Source: Imbricaverruca yamaguchii (Eukaryota; Arthropoda; Thecostraca; Neoverrucidae). From it: 64,000 nt of DNA. This document shows positions 21,586 through 32,700 of the stretch, in pieces (the first letter of the stretch is position 1; each line of letters opens with the position of its first letter). The position numbers were made by a program, and so were the translations under genes. The notes beneath the pieces are model-generated. The model worked only from the letters and a program-made list of their open reading frames with translations, had not been told where the DNA came from and did not search any database. The stretch is from positions 1,548,001 to 1,612,000 of the forward strand of contig JAOTOL010001662.1 in NCBI GenBank assembly GCA_034440575.1, written 5' to 3'.

Positions 21586-22948
21586 GCACCGGTCGACAGC
21601 GCCCTGCACGGCGCGCGTGCGCCGCTCTTTTGTGGGTGTTGTATGTGTTCACCGTGCTGTTTGCCGTGCTCCGCGCCTGCGTTCGGCATCCTGTGCTCTG
21701 CTTCTGAATGGACACGTGTGCGCCGACGTCGCGCGGCCGCATGCTCACGCGCGCGCGTGCGACACCCACCGACACCGGCCGCCGGAGCGTGCCGCCGCGC
21801 CGCACCGACACCGACTGACACCGGCTGACACCGGCTGACACCGGCTGACACCGGCCGACCCGGGCTCACCCGGGCTGACCCCGGAGCGCGCAGCCTACAA
21901 CAATCGACGCATCTCAAAGTCGACTCGGCGGTTCAAACGTGTTGCCAAGTCACAGGGGGTGGTGCGCAAGGAACGGCGGCGTGCTCGCGCGCGCGCGGCA
22001 GAACACCGCTCCCGCTCGGCTGTCAGGCGGCCATGGTACAAAGTGACGTCTTCTCGGTGTTAGCTGTGGCGCGCGGGCCGACGCCGGCCCGACCGCCGTG
22101 CGGCTCCGGCGCGGGGCCCGGACGTGACGATGTGGGCGCGTCCTCGGACGCGGCGACTCGCCGCCGCCGTCGTGGCGGGCACGGTTTCACTGCCAGACTC
22201 GCGCCGCGTGTGTGCGTGACGAATCCGTAGGTGGGTGCGGCGTGGCCGCCGACGGCCGCCGACGCTGCACGCCGCTCACTCGTTGTACATACGTAGCGGA
22301 ACGACAGGAGTTGCTCGCAGCCGGCGTAGGCTTGTCGCTTTCAGTTCTGCTAGCGTCGCCGTTTTGTACCGTTTGATATATATATAGGTGACGTTTTGTA
22401 ACGCATGTAATGCCGCGACGCCACGCCCGCTCAACGAGCGGCGGCCGTGCTTGGACCCGGCTCGCCACGCGAAGCGATGAGTCCGGCACGGTTCAGTCGC
22501 CGGGAGGCAGTTTACTAGTCACCGCCGGCCGGGGCGACGATGCGGCGGCGTCAGTTCATCTTCGCCGCGTGTGAATCTTGCCGCACTCTGCTAATGCTCT
22601 AGACGTCTCTTAGTGGCGATATGCCCGTGTGTCGGAGGTCACTCCTCTGTGTGATTGCGCTTGGGTGCAACGTCGGCCGGGTCGGACCAATCCTGCTCAC
22701 ACTGTAGAGTCCACGAACGACGAGGTGCCGCCACTGCTTCGTGAGGGCACGTTCTCCGTGTGGTCGCACTCACGACGCGTATCGGGCCGTTTTCGTTATA
22801 GTCGGTGTATCTGCGTGCTCGTTAATTTATCCTTTGGCGCTGCATCCGCTGTATCCGCTGCGCATCGGCCGATTGAACTTGTCGCCGTTTAATCTAGACG
22901 TATGTAGTCGGTACTATCGTGTCAACCCTGTGAATGTTCCACAATAAA
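21586..22948 (+). other. Probable otopetrin 3' UTR with AATAAA at 22943-22948
   Basis: GC-rich, non-coding sequence follows the stop, including four tandem GACACCGGCT-type decamers near 21806-21860. The first convincing AATAAA is at 22943-22948 (ACAATAAAACGTG). The UTR extent is inferred. Confidence 0.5.
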
Positions 22949-23388
22949 ACGTGAAAACAGGAGCCGCATGTTGGAAGAAACGCGATCACTCGCTCGCTCG
23001 CTCACTGCACGTTGAACGTGCACCACATGCTGCGACTGGGCAGTGCGCTGCCTGGGGCGTTGCTGCTGGACAACCGTGTCCAACGTGACAACTGTTGTCG
23101 GTAGCGGTGCAATGTAAAATGAGTACAATAATCAAATACAATTTACGGACTATCTGACGAATCAAGTATCGAGAGATGTGTCAAAAGGGATCCTTACGCC
23201 AACCACAACACAACTAGCTGTGAGTTGAGAATGTAGTACAGCCGGCATTGCAAGTACAACACCCCATGTGGTGACCATACACACTGTTCCTCAGCTAACA
23301 ACAGATTACAATCCTCATGCATGCAATACCAACGTCCTCTTAATTTCCATCATATGATGTAACCTGCACCATCAACTTGAGTGAATAT
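22949..23388. other. Intergenic, nothing recognised
   Basis: The sequence between the otopetrin polyadenylation signal and the DNA transposon is moderately AT-rich and unique. No exon, RNA gene or repeat could be supported. Confidence 0.4.
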
Positions 23389-23516
23389 TAGGGTGGTCCA
23401 AAAGCTGATAATAATATTTCTTTCTCTCCACAGGATTAATTTTTATTACACATCATGAAAAGGAGTTACACGTACAATTTCGTCTCTATCTCATCATTTA
23501 GGGGTCGCCCCACTTT

Positions 23517-24439
23517 TCACTTTTTCTTCGTCAGGTTGGTTTTTGAGGGCGTCGGGATGGCAATTCGGTGTCCGTGAACAAGACGGAAAATGAATTGTTT
23601 CTGATTCTCATCCTTCTTCTTCTCATCATTCTCATCTTTGTACGCTTCTACCAGGGCCAATCCGCGTTCAGCTGCGTCGTTCACCACTCTCAGGATTTTG
23701 GCTCTGGCCTGAAAGTCCTCGAACAGCTTGTCTTCCTTCCAAGCCGAAGGATCCATCTGCAGGAAGCCCTAAGTTTCGCTTCCTGGCCTCCGCATTTCTT
23801 CAGGACATCGAAAACACTATGCGACATTTTGGTGAAGAAGGCATCAAGGCGGATGTCCCGTGCGTCTTCGATTTTTTCCCGGCGTTGGTGATCATCGGCC
23901 GGATTTTCCGTCTTCATCCGAGTCACGCAGTCGGCCTTCATCTTGCCTGGAACGCGGCCGACCAAGACTTCCGCCAAGTACCAGAGATGCCATTGGAGGG
24001 CATTGCTCGCGATTGCAGGGACGTTCATCTGGTTCGTGTACTTCTGGAGTTCAGTCAGCATCATGATGTCGTTGTATGGGGCGTGGGATGACAGAGGAGC
24101 TTCGTGCCAAAATCGGACATACATCAGGGCAACGAACAGCGCCATGCCAGTCAGATTCCGCTCCTCTCGTTTCGTTGTCTTGAACTGGTGTCGGAACAGG
24201 AACATTTTGAGGCAGTAGATGCCTTTTGACATCCACCTCGCGTGGTGCATGGCACCAGGGGCACGAAACGGTGGTTGAGTCGTAGTGCCCCCTCTGAGGA
24301 ACAGGGCTGCGAGCTGCAGGAACTCGAAGTAGTCCTCGCGCGCACACTTCGTTGGATCAGCCAGGGCAGATGTCAGGAAATCCTTCATCTGACAGCGGAG
24401 CTGCTCCAGATGTCCTTCGAAGAGGGCATCCTTACCCAC
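23517..24439 (-). pseudogene. Frameshifted transposon-borne gene of an invertebrate multicopy family
   Basis: Two overlapping minus-strand frames make one protein. Frame one (24439 to about 23770) contains LTSALADPTKCAREDYFEFL, FRAPGAMHHARWMSKGIYCL and KMFLFRHQFKTTKREERNLT. Frame two (about 23756 to 23517) continues MDPSAWKEDKLFEDFQARAK, ILRVVNDAAERGLALVEAYK and QKQFIFRLVHGHRIAIP. The order and motifs (HARWM, NDxAERG, then a QFxxxxVxxHR-like end) recall a family I have seen repeatedly in invertebrate genomes as multicopy uncharacterised proteins. A frameshift near 23750-23780 breaks it, and the N-terminal part looks missing. The first frame stays open a little upstream of 24439. Function is unknown; association with the TIR-bounded element suggests it is transposon-encoded or captured. 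Confidence 0.7.
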
Positions 24440-24608
24440 CGTGCACTTTTGCTGGTTGATGGTTGGCCGGTTGATACTCTTGCTGGTTGATAAAAACTTG
24501 TTTTTATAGATAATAAATATTAAATGAATAGTAATAGCATCTTAATAACATACTACTAACTGAAAGTAACACTGTTGTTTGATTTAAAAATAACACCAAT
24601 GTACAACA

Positions 24609-24833
24609 TCAGGGTTGCCACAATGCCTTTAAACTTTAATTCAGCTTATTTTATAATCGCAATTTAGAAGTAAATTAAATGGCATACATCCTGAGCGATG
24701 TTCTTAAACTAACGCAGTCTTCTACTACGTTAGCTTAGGAACGCTGGCGAAGATATATGGCATTTTATTTAATTTTAAATGACAATTATAAAATAAGCTG
24801 AATTAAAGTTCAAGGACATTGCAGCAACCCTGA
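24609..24833. mobile_element. Nested foldback/MITE element with about 85-bp inverted arms
   Basis: The left arm starts TCAGGGTTGCCACAATGCC and continues TTTAATTCAGCTTATTTTAT. The right arm is its imperfect reverse complement, ending GCAACCCTGA at 24833. Together they span about 225 bp with a short centre. The terminal CAGGGTTGC is hAT-like. No clear target duplication is visible. It sits inside the larger TIR element, upstream of the minus-strand gene. Confidence 0.8.
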
Positions 24834-24891
24834 GCATGTACTAACCTCCAAGTGTTGATGGTGCTGCAACGCACACGCGAGTCGTGACACA

Positions 24892-24911
24892 CACACACAC
24901 ACACACACACA
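24892..24911. repeat. CA microsatellite
   Basis: Ten uninterrupted CA units. Confidence 0.9.
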
Positions 24912-25168
24912 ACGAATACGGGAGCGACGCAATGCACCCACAACCACAGCAACGGTTCAATTGAGTGCAGCATTAATCTATGCCGCACGCAGCAGCAGTT
25001 GCGCCAGGTTCTAAAGGTTAAAAGTGGGGCGACCTCTAAATATCATTGTATCGCGATTAAATTTTGCACACAAGGAGAGGAATGCAACACGAAAAAAGCA
25101 GTGGTGTGGAGAAAGGACCAGTGCACTTTGAAATTTTGCCACCCTTTTTGGACCACCCTACTGAATAT

Positions 25169-25754
25169 TCTACACCTGCAACTAGCTGCTTACAATCAGT
25201 TTTTTTATTGTGACACACTTTAATCACACGTTAATATAATGCATTCGCTTCGGCGCTCGGACAGTTGCAGAGTACCGCAGGTGCTGTAATCAGCTTAACC
25301 TAAGAATTGCTGAATAGTGATTAAGGGCTCTCCAAAGTGGGCCCAGTCACCCCAGGTGCTCTCCAACAAAACTAGTGCATCCTTCCCTCATTACTAAAAT
25401 CCTGTCCACCCTGGATCCTGAGCACTTTAGTCAGTCCAGCTTAATCATAATTTTCAGTGCGTAGGAATCTGGTCGTCTCGAGGTACTTTGTTGGATCGAT
25501 TTTCATGTTTTGCGTACACCCGTGTCCGAACATATTATCTTTGTTGTTACCACGGGAAGTAAATAACTCTCCAAGCCTTGCTCCCTGTCTTCCAAACCAA
25601 GTGCCATATGTGTGCAGTGTGCAAGTTGTCTTCGGTAGCAAAGGCCGTTTAAAAGAGCTATACGATAATATCTACAGGGTACATAAGGTATTCATCATGC
25701 AGTGCTATTTGTACGGTATTTCGAAATTTCCACGATGAAATAAACGGGCCTTCA
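25169..25754. other. Intergenic, nothing recognised
   Basis: AT-rich unique sequence between the hAT-like element and the promoter region of the next gene. The open frames here have no exon-like base composition. Confidence 0.4.
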
Positions 25755-25905
25755 AGTGTCACTTCGAAGGGAGTGACATTCTGAGTGTCACTTCAAGGGA
25801 AGTGGCTCTCCGAGTGCCACTTCAAGGAGACTGGCTCTCCGAGCGTCACGTCCAGGGGAGTGGCTCTCAGAGTGTCTCTTCAAGGGGAGAGCCGACCGAG
25901 GGTCA
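25755..25905 (+). repeat. 29-bp degenerate repeat, about five units
   Basis: Variants of GAGTGTCACTTCAAGGGGAG followed by TGGCTCTCC, just upstream of the Kunitz-Spatzle promoter. Confidence 0.85.
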
Positions 25906-26024
25906 GCTCGCTTTACCGACTTCCCTCGTGCGGCAGTACGGCCATCAGGGACTGCGGGCTTGCGTCAGGCGGCGAGTGGGAGGTCCCGCGAAGGACGGCC
26001 GAGGGCCGCCAGCGGCGACATGAT

Positions 26025-26040
26025 GTCACATATAAGTGGA
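26025..26040 (+). promoter_or_regulatory. TATA box of the Kunitz-Spatzle gene
   Basis: ACATATAAGTGG is preceded by TGATGTCA, a CRE-like site. TATAAGT occupies 26031-26037. Transcription would start near 26060, giving a 5' UTR of about 190-200 nt before the ATG at 26257. Position relative to a well-supported start codon makes this plausible. Confidence 0.55.
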
Positions 26041-26256
26041 CCGCCCCGACGCCTGGCCGCCGCCAACTGAATGACCTGCGCCGGAACTGTGCGCGGTCCA
26101 CCGCGACCCTGGCCGACCTCGTCGGACTGACCTCGCCCCGGCGAAAGGCGCCGCCGGGGGAGTACCGCGAGTCGACGCCGGAGGGCCCACTCGTGGCCGA
26201 CGCGACCGTCGAGTGTGGACGTGACCCTTGGAAGCGGGCAGGAACAGGACGAGAAC

Positions 26257-26283
26257 ATGGCGTCGGCTACAGGGCCGCTGATG
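26257..26283 (+). CDS. Kunitz-Spatzle exon 1: start codon and signal peptide start
   Basis: ATG GCG TCG GCT ACA GGG CCG CTG ATG is followed by GTGAGT, phase 0. Joined to exon 2 it makes MASATGPLMVLLCGLCHVTC, a convincing signal peptide. It is the first of 13 near-identical copies of the same 41-bp unit. Confidence 0.75.
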
Positions 26284-26786
26284 GTGAGTGGCAGAGCATG
26301 GCGCCGACTACGGGGCCGCTGATGGTGAGTGGCAGAGCATGGCGCCGACTACGGGGCCGCTGATGGTGAGTGACAGAGCATGGCGCCGACTACGGGGCCG
26401 CTGATGGTGAGTGGCAGAGCATGGCGCCGACTACAGGGCCGCTGATGGTGAGTGGCAGAGCATGGCGCCGACTACAGGGCCGCTGATGGTGAGTGGCAGA
26501 GCATGGCGCAGACTACAGGGCCGCTGATGGTGAGTGGCAGAGCATGGCGCCGACTACAGGGCCGCTGATGGTGAGTGGCAGAGCATGGCGCCGACTACAG
26601 GGCCGCTGATGGTGAGTGGCAGAGCATGGCGCCGACTACAGGGCCGCTGATGGTGAGTGGCAGAGCATGGCGCCGACTACAGGGCCGCTGATGGTGAGTG
26701 GCAGAGCATGGCGCCGACTACAGGGCCGCTGATGGTGAGTGGCAGAGCATGGCGCCGACTACAGGGCCGCTGATGGTGAGTGTGCA
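26257..26786 (+). repeat. 41-bp array: 13 copies of start-codon exon plus 5' splice site
   Basis: Units start at 26257 and every 41 bp to 26749. Each reads ATGGCGCCGACTACAGGGCC then GCTGATG and the donor GTGAGT, followed by a GGCAGAGC spacer. The first unit differs (GCGTCGGCT); one unit has GCGCAG and one has GTGAGTGACAG. Every unit keeps ATG, the nine-codon frame and the GTGAGT donor. Confidence 0.95.
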
Positions 26787-29700
26787 CGTCCGTCGGAAAC
26801 ACGGCAACACCCACCACCGGAGCACGGTTCCAGTCATCCGGAACACAACACCCACTACCTAAGCACAGTTCTAGCCATCCAACCATCCGGAACACAACAC
26901 CCTCCACCAAAACACAGTTCTAGTTATTCAACCATCCGGAACACAACACCAACCGCCGGAGCACAGCTCCAACCATCCAACCATCCGGAACATAACACCA
27001 GCCACCACAGTACAGTTACAACCATCTAGAACACAGCACCAGCCACCGGAGCACAGTTCTAACCATCTGGAACGCATCACCAATCATCACCATCATCACA
27101 ATCACTACACCACCCATCGGAACACTGCACCAACACCAAAACCGGAGGGATGTAGAAACAGTCTAGTTCACAGGAGATTCTTCTCCAAAGTCTTGCAGGT
27201 GTAGGGACAAGATAACTAGCACATCTGGTAGAATAATAAATAATAAATAAATAATGAATTTACGAGCGATAAGTCTTATGGCTGCCAGGTGACGAAATTA
27301 GCACTACGGATATATCAGTGGGGAATGCAGTTAAAGCATTTCAGGGGCAAAAGTAAATGGGATTATTACTGGCTACAAACATGTAATTACAAATTACGAA
27401 TTACAGTAACATTACTACAAACATGTAATTCATAGATGTCAGCCAGGTTCTTGCATGCATACCTGGACTCCGGTCTTCCGATATGCTCGCACCGCCGAAG
27501 CAACAAATATTGCCACCACGACTTACGAGTAGGAGGCTCGGAGACTGACCGATTTATTTGACTGTCATAACTGGGACTATTTGTTTGGAGATATCCAATG
27601 GTTCATTAATATTACACTATGCGATCATTCTGCTGACATCATTTTCTGTGCACGATGAAAAAACAAGATATTAAATTCAAAATAGTTCGTGACATTAATG
27701 TGACAATTGCACCAACTGATTCAAACTAAATGTCATTTGCATTTTGGAATGATATAATTGTTCTGCTCATATATGGATAAAATGTCTTATTTTTGCCATT
27801 CTGATATTTTCAAATATATTTTATCATACCTTCAAAACACAAAAACACAAATGCAAAGCACTGCGTGCTAAATGGCCTATTCTAGGATGGAGAATAAGAG
27901 TGTGGAAAGAAATGCCATTCTGCGTTCTAGCTCGGCATCCTCAAGTGCTGGGTTTTAATTATATTAGGTACTCACTTGCATTTCGCTTTATCCAATTCAT
28001 TCCTGCATGCTATATGTATATTTCATGATTTATCCAAGATTAACAGCAATAACTAGTGCAGTGATCAGTTCGTTATGTATTTCACCCATTACAGTCAAGA
28101 AATCGATGGCGTAGAAAATACCTTGTGCTGGAAAGAGTATTTTTGGAAAGTTTCACTTTTCACTTTCACAAAAGTTTCACTCGACCTTCGGTCTCGAGCG
28201 GTGCTTTTTATTTGTGTGGGAGAGGGTGTGAGGGAACTCGACAGCGTAATTCCTTTTTCCAGGATCGTTCAGCAATATGTGTTTCTGTAGGATGCCATGG
28301 GTCATGCTACTACCACTTCACTTCCATGCTTAGTGCATCTCTGATGCCTTGGACCTAGCCCAGCCAAGCTCCTGTTTTAAGCTAACTGTTTTCGTACAAC
28401 AGGTGCTGCTGTGTGGACTGTGTCACGTGACCTGTGCCGATGTGGCCGCGCCGCGTCACGTGACGGCTGACGTGGGCAACGTCAGCGTGGCCGTCACAGC
28501 GGCGGCGCAAGACGTCACTGGGAGGACGGCCCGTCACTCGCCGGCCATCGTCACTGTCGGTACGTACCTGCAGGGCACCCGACTACCAGGGTAACGCAGC
28601 GCGAAAGTACCCGACAGCCAGAGCAGCAGCGCTTTTAGGCAAACACCCTGGAGTACTGGGACCAAGTGTTACGACTGCACATCTCAGAGCTGACTTAACG
28701 AGGACTGTGCAACAGATCAGAGCACATCAGAGCTGCGATGCGCACTCCAACGACGGACCAGCTTCTCAGAATCACGCGACTGCTGAGCTGATTGAACGTT
28801 TGAAGACAGACACGCACGTTAGACGCAATTGTCGACATAGCCATCTAGGTTCCGATTATATTCCAAAGTCATGCCTAATAGTGTACTATGTGGCCCGTTT
28901 TCAGGCATAGTACCGTGAGCGGTCACTTTGCAAGTGACTAGTGTGCGCATTGTCAACATGGTATTGAGGGTGGCATGCTTGATAGTTAGGGCATCGAGAT
29001 ATGCATGCTATCGAGTCTACGTGACTTTCCTGCGGTTACTGTAGACTTCCTGTCATCTCCTATGGAAAAATTATCTCCCCACGAGAGATATTCCTCAAGA
29101 TATTCCCCTTGCTCTTGGCTATCTACACCAGTGCATTTTTTCACCATATACAGAACATGAGCATGACTATGGTTTGCACGGCAGGATAAATTTGCCTGAT
29201 TGAATATGCTGAAAATGTGGTCTTAGGAAACAGCAGAAAGACTGGTCATTGCCGGCCGTTCTGGAGAAAGGATGGATTTGTTTTCACACAGTCAAAACAA
29301 GAACACGGAAAAGCTCCTCCACACGTGCCTAACACCGGCCACTGGCTTTGGGCATTGGCCGCCAGCAGGTCTAAGCGAGCAGTCACCTAACTACATAACA
29401 TCAGCCCATTACAACCCTCGTAACCCAGCAAATATCCCCATCACATTCTAATGAATTGGGACTACTTTGTGGCCACTCAGAGACGCTTTGCCACCGGTCA
29501 CCACATCATGAGCCCCTTTTTGGTGCTAATCTTACGGAGAACATTTGGGAATAAGGCTGAATAAGAAGGTGCCTTTATATCCTAGCTGTCACCCCGGGCT
29601 CAGGACCTGGAATCCTTTCAAGGCGGAGGTGAGGGGGTGATGACTGATCTGTGTCTTCACCCCGACTACGTCCTCTTTACGCCCATTGAAGCGAAGCTAG

Positions 29701-32700
29701 TCCGGCTGGAAACTGGCGTGCCAGGGCCACCACGGACCGCAGTGACACATCAGCAGCGCCACGCAGTACCGGTCCGGTCGCGGTCAGTGGGAGCAGCGTA
29801 GGCGTCGGCCCTGACCCCAGTGCCATCACACCACCGCTGTTGACGTCCACACGTACACGCGCCGTCTTGACACGCACCAGATGCGCGCGGCCGCGGTCGG
29901 AACCTCTGCACGACACGCGGACCGCCACCGTGCAGCACGCGACAGCCCCTCTGTCCATGCGTCCCCCGGCGGAAAACAGCTCGCACTGCGGGACAATGGC
30001 TTAATCACAGCCCGAGGTCTCTTGTCGCGGCCCCAGCTTCCTTGCTCGGCCCCCGTTCTGTCCACCGGCTTTGGATTCGCCACTAGACCCGACTCTAGTG
30101 ACCCTTTCTATCTAGCAAGAGAGCCAACATTTTCCCTTAGCGTTCCCCTAAGCCACAACTCTTCCTCTAGCCCAGACATCTCGCCTCAGCCCCGACTCTC
30201 CCCCGAAGCCCCGAGTCTTAAATAAACCCATCCTCCTCCCTCAGCCCCGATTCTCCCCCCAGCCGCGACTCTTCGCCAAGCCGCGACCCTCCCTGCATCC
30301 GCAACTCTTTCTGTGGCCCAGTTCGCCTTCGGGAGCCGCTCGTCTCCATCAGCGTCCCCCCCCCCCCAGCCGCGACGCAGAGCCGGCCGGCGGCGGCCTC
30401 ACGTTTTACCGGCCATCTGTTCCGTGGCTAATGTCCGGCAGCCACTCTGGCCGCCGGCGCCGGCAGCGCTCGCGCAGCCAGCCGGATGACAGCCCAATCA
30501 GAGTCCATCGTGCCTTCAGTGGCGTTGCGTCACGTCGGGGGCGTCACGGCACGATGCATCACGGGGGCGGGGCGACGTCAGACGCCGCGGCCGGACCGGT
30601 CGCGGCGTGCGACCGTCGAGCTGCGGCAAGTGTGTGTGACGCGTGCCGCCAGCGTGCGGCACATTCGGCCCACATTCGGGCAGTATGCGGCATTTGCTGG
30701 ACACCAACCGTGAACGGCCCAGTGCCGCTCATTTCGCAGCAGGGTGCACGGGTCGTGGGATGGATGGCCATTGTTCAGTGCCCCAAGGTGGCCGACATTA
30801 AAGTCAGACGTTTTCCTAAAACGTCACTTTACGCAGAGGCGGAGCTGCAAGGAACTTATGGGAGCGGGGGAGAGCCAGCTTTTAAAACACATTGGGGGCC
30901 CTCGCTCACGCGGTCTGACACTAACCATATGCACTTATCTGAGGCCTTGATCAAACCTTGAGGTGTTCGAACTCTTCCAAACAGACAGGACGCTTCACCT
31001 ATGACGTCAAATCGATGTTGCCAAGTCTGTCAAAAATGAATTCTAAGTACACACCAGATCCGTCACCACATGTCACATCTCTGCCGTGTGCAGGTCAGAT
31101 CCGTCACCAGATCCGTCACCACACGCTACATCTCTGCCGTGCGCAGGTCAGATCCGTCACCAGATCCGTCACCACACGCTACATCTCTGCCGTGTGCAGG
31201 CTCTTCTAACGATGACCGAAGAGCGAGTCTCCGAGCGGGCCCTCCATGGCCTGTTCCCCCCCCCCCAGACAGCCGTACTCCCCTGCGCCCGTCGCCGGCG
31301 GCGCTGACGCAATCTGCGGCGTGTCGGGGTCAGTGCAGCGGCGTCGGCGACTCCGTTGTCCGCACGTCCAGCCGGGGTCGACGGCAACACGCCTCGCGCT
31401 CGCGAACAACTCCCGCCACGCGACGCTGACGGCGGCCCACTGCGGGACGACGCCAACCTTGACCGGCCCGGGGAGATTAGGGACGGGGCGATGACACTGG
31501 CCGGCCACTCATTCACGTCAGCCGACCTTGACCGACCCGCAGAGTGGTGGGGTGGAGAATTGCGGACGGGGCATTTGCGCAAGAGAAGCAAGCGTTGCCG
31601 GAATGGGCGATTCGCTTCGGCGAGCCTGCGTCGTTGAGGGCACGCTGTTTGATGCAGTTGGTCCACGGTCAGTCCGACTGACGTGCTGACGGTACTAACA
31701 GTCAGTCCGAGTGACGTGCTGACGGTACTCGCAGTCAGTCCACAGTCAGTCCGACTGACGTGCTGACGGCGCTCACAGTCAGTCCACAGTCAGTCCGACT
31801 GACGTGCTGACGGTACTCGCAATCAGTCCACAGTCAGTCCGACTGACGTACTGACGGTACTAACAGTCGGTCCACGGTCAGTCCGACTGACGTGCTGACG
31901 GTACTAACAGCCAGTCCACAGTCAGTCGTCAGTTAGTCCGACTGACGTGCTGACGGTTACGGTACTAACAGTCGGTCTACAGTCAGTCCGAGTGACGTGC
32001 TGACGGTACTCGCAGTCAGACCACCGTCAGTCGTCAGTTAGTCCGACTGACGTATTCGCAGTACTGACAGTTAGCCCGACTGGTATATTAACGGCAGTCC
32101 ACAGTAAGCCTGACTGGCATATTGAGGGTTGTCCACAGTCGGTTTGACTGGCGATCCACAGTCAATGCGGCTGGTATATTGACGGCAGTCCCCAGTCAGT
32201 CTGACTGGAATAGTGACAGCAGTCCACAGCAGTGTGACTGATATGCTGACAACAATTCACAGTAATTTCGGCTGACGTAGTGACGATAGTTCTTAGGCAG
32301 TTCGACTGACATAGTGACGGTAGCCCAGCCAGTCAGATTGATATAGTGCCGGTAGTCCAAAGTCAGTCCGACTAGCATAGTGATGTTAGTCCACAGTCAG
32401 TCTAACTTACATAGTAACGATAGTCCACATTCAGTCCAAGTATTAACGGTAGTCCACAGTCGGGCCGAGTTTTGACGGTAGTCCACGGTTAGTCAGAGCA
32501 TTCACGGTACTTCTCGGTGAGTTCGATCTGAATAGTGACAGTAGTCCACAGTCAGTCCAGTTATTAAAGGTACTTTTCTGTCAGTCCAACCGGGATAGTG
32601 ACCGTAGTCCACAGTCAGACGGAATGACAGTGACGGTAGTACACAGTCAGTCGGACTGGTATAGTGACGGTAGACCACAGCCAGTCCGGCTGGTATAGTG

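Larger units (their letters stand above)
23389..25160 (-). mobile_element. hAT-like DNA transposon, 1772 bp, with TIRs and 8-bp target duplication
   Basis: The ends are inverted repeats: TAGGGTGGTCCAAAA at 23389 and the complement TTTTTGGACCACCCTA ending at 25160. A second inverted pair lies inside (GGGGTCGCCCCACTTTTCAC at about 23501 and AAAGTGGGGCGACCTC at about 25021). Flanks are GTGAATAT (23381-23388) and CTGAATAT (25161-25168), seven of eight identical, which fits the 8-bp duplication of hAT elements. TIRs starting TAGGG also suit hAT. Inside are a minus-strand frameshifted gene and a nested foldback element. Superfamily is inferred from ends, not from a transposase. Confidence 0.8.

Noticed and set aside
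30431..30961. 176-codon plus-strand open frame in Kunitz-Spatzle intron 2
   Set aside because: No domain, no phase-compatible splice sites and composition typical of GC-rich non-coding DNA.
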